Source: Streptomyces sp. NBC_01216 (GTDB taxonomy: Bacteria > Actinomycetota > Actinomycetes > Streptomycetales > Streptomycetaceae). From it: 64,000 nucleotides of DNA. Position 1 is the stretch's first letter; every line of letters starts with the position of its first letter. Under the pieces are notes generated by a model. The model did not search any database. It was not told where the DNA came from and saw only the letters and a program-made list of their open reading frames with translations. Positions 58,870-64,000 of this stretch are shown here, in pieces. A program made the translations under genes and the position numbers. Where the stretch lies: the NCBI RefSeq assembly GCF_035994945.1, contig NZ_CP108677.1:2976001-3040000 (forward strand), in the 5' to 3' direction.

Positions 58870-58942
58870 GATGGTCCTCTGGCTCTCTCCGACGGTGCAC
58901 AGCAAGGGGGGCGCGGCCGTGCCGGGCCGGGCCCCGGCGGGC

Positions 58943-60088
58943 TCAGGCGTACCGCGCCGCGAACGCCGCGTATTTCGTGCCGAGTTCATCGGCCCACCCG
59001 GAGACGTCGCCGAGCTTCATGCTCTGGCACTCGTAGCGGAGCAGCCGCTTCATGACCGCCATCTCCGGCTCCGTGAAGTGCACGGTGCCGTCCTGGTCGA
59101 TCCGGTCGATGCCGTCGGCCCGCTGGCACTCCTCGTTCAGCCGGATCGCCTCGGCCAGCCCGAGCCCGTCCGGCAGGTCGAGCGCGGCACCGTCCCGGTG
59201 CACCCGAACGGGGTAGCCGCCGGGCAGGCCGTCCGGTGCGGGAGCGTGCGCGAGCGTCCCGCTGTCGGTGGCCAGGCCCCGCAGGACGCGCACCGCGGAG
59301 GACGCCGTGAGCAACTGGCCGTCGATGCCACCCAGGCGCTTGAGACGGCGGTCGAGCTGGGCGAAGAGGGCGCCGTGGTCCACCTCGGCGCCCGGCCGTC
59401 CCGCCACCCGTACCGAGAGGTGGTAGGCGCCGCGCCCGGCGTCGCCGAAGCGGGGTACGTAGTGGCTGAAGTAGTGCTGCGCGGTGAGCCGCAGTTCCAC
59501 GTCCGCCGGCCGCGCGTCCAGCAGGTGCGCGGCGCCCAGGGTGAGCGCGGGCACGATGTTGGCCACGTTGCCGACGCCGACCGTCGGGGCCAGGCCGACC
59601 CTGTCGAGTACGGGGCCGACCGCGTCGGGGAAGGAGGCGTTGACGACCTTGGCGTCGGTGCCGGAGTCCCGCACCGCCCGCATCAGCAGGTGGTTGAGTG
59701 TCAGGTGCATCGGCAGCCAGGGCCCGAACTGCGCCTCGTCCAGCTTTTCGAAGACGTCCTTGGGCAGCGCCGTGATGACCCGCCAGGACTGCAGTGACCC
59801 GCCCATGAAGATGATGTCGGGCCGGACCTCGGCCAGGGTCTGGGCCGTGGCGTCGACGTCGCGGAGGTCGACCCGCACGGTGTCGACGGTGCCGTGGTGG
59901 CCGAGGTTGGTGGCGGTGAACAGCGCGAGGTTGCCCCGTCTGCGGATGGTCTCGGTGTCGCGTCCGGCCAGGACGACCCGGTTGGTCGCCGGGTCGCTCA
60001 GGAGCATGGTGAGCACCTTGGCGGACAGGTCGCCCATGCCCACGAGCATGATGAGCGGCTTGTCGGGGCCGTCGGTGAGGGAAGTCAA
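58943..60088 (-). CDS. Rossmann-fold NAD(P)-dependent dehydrogenase-like protein
   Basis: A 381-residue protein from TTG 60088, with GGAGG at good distance. The N-terminal KPLIMLVGMGDLSAKVLTML is a dinucleotide-binding fold (GxGxxxxK rather than GxGxxG). NASFPDAVGPVLDRVGLAPT and VGVGNVANIVPALTLGAAHL recall saccharopine- or malate-dehydrogenase-type domains, but I cannot assign a family. The C-terminus is helical. It may oxidise or reduce a hydroxy or imino acid intermediate in the cluster. Function is unknown. Confidence 0.6.
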   Translation of the reverse strand: MTSLTDGPDKPLIMLVGMGDLSAKVLTMLLSDPATNRVVLAGRDTETIRRRGNLALFTATNLGHHGTVDTVRVDLRDVDATAQTLAEVRPDIIFMGGSLQSWRVITALPKDVFEKLDEAQFGPWLPMHLTLNHLLMRAVRDSGTDAKVVNASFPDAVGPVLDRVGLAPTVGVGNVANIVPALTLGAAHLLDARPADVELRLTAQHYFSHYVPRFGDAGRGAYHLSVRVAGRPGAEVDHGALFAQLDRRLKRLGGIDGQLLTASSAVRVLRGLATDSGTLAHAPAPDGLPGGYPVRVHRDGAALDLPDGLGLAEAIRLNEECQRADGIDRIDQDGTVHFTEPEMAVMKRLLRYECQSMKLGDVSGWADELGTKYAAFAARYA

Positions 60089-60119
60089 GGGATCGCCTCC
60101 GGGGTGCGGGGTGTGGGGG

Positions 60120-60851
60120 TCAGCGTGGGTAGGAGCCGTTGTCGGCGCGGAGCAGGGCCCCGGTCAGCGTCCGGGACTCGTCGCTGAGCAGATAGGCGCA
60201 CACGTCGGCCACGTACTCGGGGAGGATGTCGCCGTCGAGTTGCTCCTGGCGCTTGTACTCGGCGTAGCGGTAGGCCGGTATCCGGTCCGCGATGGCCGTG
60301 TTGACGATCAGGCCGGGCGAGACGACGTTGACCCGGATGTAGGGGGCGAAGTTCATGGCGTTGGACTTGGTGAGGCCGATGACGCCCGCCTTGACCGTGC
60401 CGTACAGGGCGTCGGAGCTGCCGACCTCACCCGCGACCGACGCCAGGTTGACGATGGCGCCGCGCCGTTCGGCCGGCAGCAGGTGACCGGCGAAGCGGCG
60501 GGAGAGCCACACCGGGCCTTTGATGTTGACCGCGATGACGCGCTCGATCGTGGCGTCGTCGTAGTCCTGGACCGGCTGTCCGAGGTAGAGGCCGGCGTTG
60601 TTGACGAGGCCGTCGACGTCCGGGTGGGTGGCGAGGACCTCGTCCATGAAGGTGTCACACGCGGCGTGCGAGGCGATGTCGGCGACGTGGGTGCGCAGGG
60701 CCCGGCCGCGGTGCTCGTCGGCGAGCGACTTCAGGCCCGGCTCGTCGATGTCGCAGGTGACGACGGTCTTGCCGGCGTCGAGCAGGCGGCCCACCAGGGC
60801 GCGTCCGACGCCGCCGGCTCCGCCGGTGACGATGACGGTGCCGACGCTCAT
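60120..60851 (-). CDS. Short-chain dehydrogenase/reductase
   Basis: A 243-residue SDR. The cofactor motif TGGAGGVG is at 9-16, NNAGLYLG follows, the catalytic Ser is in VNLASVAGEVGS, and Tyr/Lys in YGTVKAG. RVNVVSPGLIVNT and the C-terminus LTGALLRADNGSYPR are standard. CDIDEPG after strand 2 suggests NAD rather than NADP. Its ATG lies on the stop of the sulfotransferase gene (ATGA), so the two are coupled. A sugar-alcohol or hydroxy substrate is plausible. Confidence 0.88.
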   Translation of the reverse strand: MSVGTVIVTGGAGGVGRALVGRLLDAGKTVVTCDIDEPGLKSLADEHRGRALRTHVADIASHAACDTFMDEVLATHPDVDGLVNNAGLYLGQPVQDYDDATIERVIAVNIKGPVWLSRRFAGHLLPAERRGAIVNLASVAGEVGSSDALYGTVKAGVIGLTKSNAMNFAPYIRVNVVSPGLIVNTAIADRIPAYRYAEYKRQEQLDGDILPEYVADVCAYLLSDESRTLTGALLRADNGSYPR

Positions 60852-61600
60852 CGGGTGACCTCCTCGGCCGGCCGCAGCCGGTACTGGTCCAGGTGTTCGT
60901 AGGCGGGACGGCAGGAGCGCTCGAACTCGCGCAGTTCGGGCCGTGTCTCGAAGGTGCAGCTGTAGTTGCGGCGCGGTGCGCCGAGGCCGGCGCTGGCGGC
61001 CACGTCGGTGTGCCAGCCGCTCCAGGTGGTCCATTCGGGCTGCTCGCCGGCGGACCAGTTCAGCGCCTCGGGCAGGAAGGGGATGCCGGCCGCGGCGCAG
61101 TAGGCGGCGATGGTGGCCTCGGGACGGGCGGCCAGGTCCGCCGCGTTCACGACCAGCGGCGCGGCGCCGGTCAGTTCGTGGACGAAGTCGAAGGTCCGGG
61201 CCAGCTCCGCGTATCCGAGGACCTCTCGGGTGAGCCCGGGGTGCACGGTGGCGTGCGAGAGGACGGCTTCGGCGGGGTCGCGGATCAGGAAGGTGTTGAC
61301 CTGCCCGAGCAGATACTCGGGGTCCTTCAGCAGATGGTCGAGGCAGTGGTACGGGAAGTCCTTGTGGAACACCGGGCGTTCGAGCCGGGCGGACTCCATC
61401 ATCGCCTTGACGTCCGGATAGGTGAGCGGATGGTCCGGGTCGGGGTTCTTGTGTGGAATGGCGGCACGTTCTTCGTGCATGAAGAAGACGTACGCGAATG
61501 CCTCGTGGAACACCTTGAAGTCGCCCCGCTCGATGAACGAGCGTTCCAGCGCGGTCGACATGGACCTGGGGTGGCTCCAGAGCGCGATGGACTGGTGCAC
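60848..61600 (-). CDS. PAPS-dependent sulfotransferase
   Basis: A 250-residue protein starting at GTG 61600 (AGGAGG upstream). ALWSHPRSMSTALERSFIER holds the 5'-phosphosulfate loop (PRSMSTA at 11-17) and FLIRDPAEAVLSHATVHPG the 3'-phosphate-binding segment (RDPxxxxxS). HKDFPYHCLDHLLKD contains a likely catalytic His. This is the core that would use PAPS from cysC, cysD and cysN in the same operon. The acceptor is unknown. The stop overlaps the SDR start. Confidence 0.82.
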   Translation of the reverse strand: MHQSIALWSHPRSMSTALERSFIERGDFKVFHEAFAYVFFMHEERAAIPHKNPDPDHPLTYPDVKAMMESARLERPVFHKDFPYHCLDHLLKDPEYLLGQVNTFLIRDPAEAVLSHATVHPGLTREVLGYAELARTFDFVHELTGAAPLVVNAADLAARPEATIAAYCAAAGIPFLPEALNWSAGEQPEWTTWSGWHTDVAASAGLGAPRRNYSCTFETRPELREFERSCRPAYEHLDQYRLRPAEEVTR

Positions 61601-61645
61601 GCGGCACCTCCTTCTGTGGGGGAATGCGCGGGGTGGGCGGACCGC

Positions 61646-62872
61646 TCAGGTCAGCAGGACGGGCCGCGCGGAGGCGGCGATGGTCTGGAACTGGTGCGCG
61701 ACGAAGTCGATGAGTTTGCGGGTGTTCGTCATCACCTCGGCATAGGTCGAGACGAACGAGCCGTAGTGGGCGAACTCCTCCGGGCGCATCCCGGCCGGGT
61801 CGTAGGCCCGGTGGAAGGAGGGCAGCCAGAGCAGCTTCTCCAGGACCCGCGGGGGCACTTCCTGGGCGATGGCGCGGTCGTCGAAGACGGGCAGTTCGCT
61901 CTCCCGGCGCATCACGTCGGCCACGAAGCGGGGTTTGCAGGTGTAGGCGACGGCGCCGCCGGCGCTCTGTTCCAGGTGCATGCTCAGGGTGTTGCCGCCC
62001 GCGGTCGGATCGTCGGCCTCCAGGCTGGAGAGCAGCGGCTTGAGAGGGTGGCCGCCCTCCTGGATGAGGGCGTGGATGCGTTTGAGGATCGCGAGCTCGG
62101 CCCAGCGCACGTCGGTCCGGGAGAGTTCGATCTCGCGGATGGCGGCCTCGTAGCGGAGGTCGGTGTTGGCCCCGAAGCGTCCGATCATGTGGGTGAAGAC
62201 CGCGCGCCACCGTGTCGTGTCGATGCCCTGGTCGTGTGCCTCCTTCAGGCCGGACTCGACCGCCTCGGCGCAGGCCGCGAACTGGGGAACGGTGTAGGAC
62301 AGGGTGGAGTTGACGGAGATACCGCGGGCCACCAGTTTCCGGATGACCTCGTACCCCTGCTGGGTGCCCGGCACCTTCACCATCAGGTTCGGGGAGATCC
62401 GCGCGAGGCGGAGCGCCTGTTCCAGCATGAGGTCGGCGTGCAGCATGAACCGCGGGTCGAGCTGCCCGGAGACCCAGCCGTATCTTCCTTCGCTCGCCCG
62501 GAACATGGGCAGCATCTCGTGTGCCGCGCGGCGCAGGGCCTCCTCGTAGACCAGGGCGAAGGTGCTCTCCACGGTGGGGGTCGGCTGGTGCCGGATGAGC
62601 TCCCGGATCTCGCGGCGCCAGCCTTCGGGGGAGGCGAGGACGCTCTGGGCGACCAGGGAGGGGTTGGTCGTGATGCCACGGACCAGTGAACGGTCGGGCT
62701 CGGCCGGGCAGAGGAAGCGGTCGAGCTGTGCCCGCCAGCGTTCCCCGGTGTCCGGGTCGGGTGCGGTGGCCAGGTGGCGGTCGCGCCACAGGGGGAAGTC
62801 GAGGGGCGAGGAGTCCCACCAGATCTCCGCCGACCTGCCGACGCGCTGCAGCTCCTCAAGAACACGGGGCAT
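61646..62872 (-). CDS. Transaldolase-family enzyme
   Basis: A 408-residue TIM-barrel. RGITTNPSLVAQSV is the conserved TTNP segment, LMVKVPGTQQGYEVIRKLVA contains the Schiff-base Lys, GISVNSTLSYTVPQFAACAE and the YEAAIREIELSRTDVRWAEL region follow. Actinobacterial transaldolases are about 370 residues; this is longer at the C-terminus. Transaldolases move a dihydroxyacetone unit between sugar phosphates, so it may build an unusual sugar or polyol. ATG 62872 (MPRVLEEL) is chosen; an upstream extension would start inside a dispersed repeat. Confidence 0.85.
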   Translation of the reverse strand: MPRVLEELQRVGRSAEIWWDSSPLDFPLWRDRHLATAPDPDTGERWRAQLDRFLCPAEPDRSLVRGITTNPSLVAQSVLASPEGWRREIRELIRHQPTPTVESTFALVYEEALRRAAHEMLPMFRASEGRYGWVSGQLDPRFMLHADLMLEQALRLARISPNLMVKVPGTQQGYEVIRKLVARGISVNSTLSYTVPQFAACAEAVESGLKEAHDQGIDTTRWRAVFTHMIGRFGANTDLRYEAAIREIELSRTDVRWAELAILKRIHALIQEGGHPLKPLLSSLEADDPTAGGNTLSMHLEQSAGGAVAYTCKPRFVADVMRRESELPVFDDRAIAQEVPPRVLEKLLWLPSFHRAYDPAGMRPEEFAHYGSFVSTYAEVMTNTRKLIDFVAHQFQTIAASARPVLLT

Positions 62873-62929
62873 GGGAAGGGAACCTTTCCGGCTCGGTTTC
62901 TCGGACCTGTCGGTGGGCCTGTGGCCGCG

Positions 62930-62970
62930 AGGCGTGACCATCCGGCCCCGCGCCGCCCGACGGGCTCTCA
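62930..62970 (-). repeat. Dispersed intergenic repeat, copy in the cluster
   Basis: On the minus strand GAGAGCCCGTCGGGCGG begins 18 nt after the HAD stop and runs to GGTCACGCC, the full-length form of the element. It lies between the HAD and transaldolase genes. Confidence 0.65.
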
Positions 62971-62988
62971 GGAGGAGGCGGGACGTGC

Positions 62989-63672
62989 TCAGTCACAGGC
63001 GGCTGCCCGGGCCGGGGTCGTGGTGATCCACCTGTCCAGCAGCCCGGGAAGTTCCTTCATCGAGCCGAAGACGACGGCCCCTTCGGCGGCCAGGGCCGCG
63101 GTCGTCCCGTTCTCCTCCGGCGCGTAGCCGAACACCGACATGCCGGCCGCGACGCCGGCCCGGACGCCCACCCGGCTGTCCTCGACCACCGCGCAGCGCT
63201 CGGCGGGTACGCCGAGGTCCGCCGCCGCGTGGAGGAAGAGTCCGGGGTCCGGCTTCCAGACGCCGACCTCGTACGCGCTGTAGACACGGTCCCGGAAGAA
63301 GGGCAGCAGACCGGTCAGTCCGAGGGTGTGGACGATCTTCTCGCGCGGGGCGCTGGACGCCGTGCAGAAGGGCAGTCCGAGGTCCTCGACGACGCGCTTC
63401 ACATGGGGGACGGGCCGTAGTTCGGTGGCGAACAGGTCGGCCGTCCCGCCGCGGAACCGCGGGACGAAGTCGGCCGGCAGCGCCCTGCCCAGCCGTTCCT
63501 CCAGTTGCCCGACCCACTCGGCGACCTTGCGGCCCCGAATGAATGCGAGAGCCTGCCCGGCAGAGAAGTCGAGCCCCTCCGCCGCGACCATTTCGCGCAT
63601 CACCCGGGCACTCAGCTTCTCACTGTCGACAAGAACTCCGTCGCAGTCAAATATGACCAGATGTTCCGTCAT
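62989..63672 (-). CDS. HAD-family phosphatase (beta-phosphoglucomutase-like)
   Basis: A 227-residue HAD hydrolase. Motif I is VIFDCDGVLVDSE (nucleophile Asp), motif II FCTASSAPREKI, motif III Lys in GVWKPDPGLF and motif IV VVEDSRVGVRAGVAAGM. It has a cap of the C1 type after motif I. It would remove a phosphate from a sugar phosphate or isomerise it; the family is broad. First gene of the minus-strand cluster in this window. A GGGGGCCA/TGGCCCCC hairpin lies upstream at 63840. Confidence 0.88.
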   Translation of the reverse strand: MTEHLVIFDCDGVLVDSEKLSARVMREMVAAEGLDFSAGQALAFIRGRKVAEWVGQLEERLGRALPADFVPRFRGGTADLFATELRPVPHVKRVVEDLGLPFCTASSAPREKIVHTLGLTGLLPFFRDRVYSAYEVGVWKPDPGLFLHAAADLGVPAERCAVVEDSRVGVRAGVAAGMSVFGYAPEENGTTAALAAEGAVVFGSMKELPGLLDRWITTTPARAAACD

Positions 63673-64000
63673 GGGAACCCTTACGTCGTCGTACGAATGG
63701 GTCCTTCGGCAGCTTCCAGCGCTTCTGCCTGCAGGATTCGAATCAAATCAAAGCGACCTATCGGCCCGCTCATTTCTCGATACCGCGGACAGGAAATGTG
63801 GTCAAATGTGCCAAATCGGGGCACGATTGACAGAGTCTCGGGGGCCATCTGGCCCCCCTGCTCACGCTGCCGTTAGATTCATTTCAGGTTCCACCCGGCG
63901 ATCACCCCGATATCAAGGCTTCGTCCTCAATTCGCGTCGATCACCGCCGATCGGCGCCGATCGCCTTTTCCGTCAGATCCTTGGCCAGGTTTCTGCACGA
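63673..64000. other. Upstream region of the cluster, AT-richer, no gene
   Basis: No convincing gene is seen. The stretch 63690-63840 has lower GC than the rest of the window and probably holds the promoter of the HAD operon. GGGGGCCA and TGGCCCCC around 63840-63857 form a hairpin. Near 63945-63965 a CGCCGATCG motif repeats. Confidence 0.5.

Noticed and set aside
1..64000. CRISPR arrays, prophage genes, tRNA or rRNA genes
   Set aside because: No regular spacer arrays, phage structural genes, cloverleaf-like sequences or rRNA blocks were recognised.

Overview
The base composition, GTG/TTG starts, ATGA-type gene overlaps and gene content (NsdA-type regulator, DUF397 triad, subtilisin-inhibitor protein, mycothiol-linked domains, DmdR-type iron repressor) point to a Streptomyces chromosome. 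No rRNA, tRNA, CRISPR or intact insertion sequence was seen. All calls rest on reading the sequence and on remembered family features; no database was searched.

Layout. 0-1.1 kb: the tail of a DinB-fold protein, then a decayed regulatory triad (frameshifted ATP-binding protein, broken XRE/DUF5753 regulator, intact DUF397). 1.3-6.5 kb: a two-gene operon joining a caspase-like/STAND ATPase/WD40 protein (1448 aa) to an alpha/beta-hydrolase; this looks like a conflict (anti-phage or cell-death) system. 6.5-27.8 kb: an acyl-CoA catabolic region (OB-fold protein, DoxX, flavin monooxygenase, NDP-forming acyl-CoA synthetase, crotonase, Zn-alcohol dehydrogenase, SDR, cyclase, two acyl-CoA dehydrogenases, amidohydrolase, AMP-forming ligase). 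It is interrupted by a large secreted protein, an MFS/GlxA pair and an ATP-binding protein. Four intergenic regions in it carry seven copies of one palindrome, CTGACGnnnCGTCAG, suggesting a single regulon whose (probably TetR-type) repressor lies elsewhere.

27.9-43.6 kb: a polysaccharide deacetylase, an EF-hand protein, a STAS antagonist, a sigma factor with a zinc-finger/MDMPI anti-sigma-like partner, purU, an orphan substrate-binding lipoprotein, an IS5 transposase relic, a proline-rich membrane protein, nsdA, a primase-like protein, an ABC exporter and a subtilisin inhibitor. 43.7-53.6 kb: a MarR/GbsR-type regulator divergent from a DrrAB exporter and a DUF4097 relic, a TagC-like propeller, a Tat-secreted protein, a hydrolase, the iron repressor (with a long antiparallel frame), a SIS protein and a PAS/GAF protein.

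53.69-53.93 kb: a compact plus-strand unit with a promoter-like sequence, a 15-nt match to the complement of the 16S rRNA tail, a 12-codon frame and nested or mutually exclusive hairpins; I see it as a candidate new regulatory RNA. 53.9-63.7 kb: one long minus-strand gene set with cysN, cysD and cysC (PAPS supply) next to a sulfotransferase, a glycine/sarcosine-type N-methyltransferase, a transaldolase, an SDR, a HAD phosphatase, a Rossmann-fold protein and an MFS transporter. With no PAPS reductase or sulfite reductase nearby, it reads as a biosynthetic cluster for a sulfated small molecule; its right end may lie outside the window.

A dispersed element of about 40 nt beginning GAGAGCCYGTCGGGTGG recurs at gene ends, in four or five cases starting on the last two bases of the stop codon.
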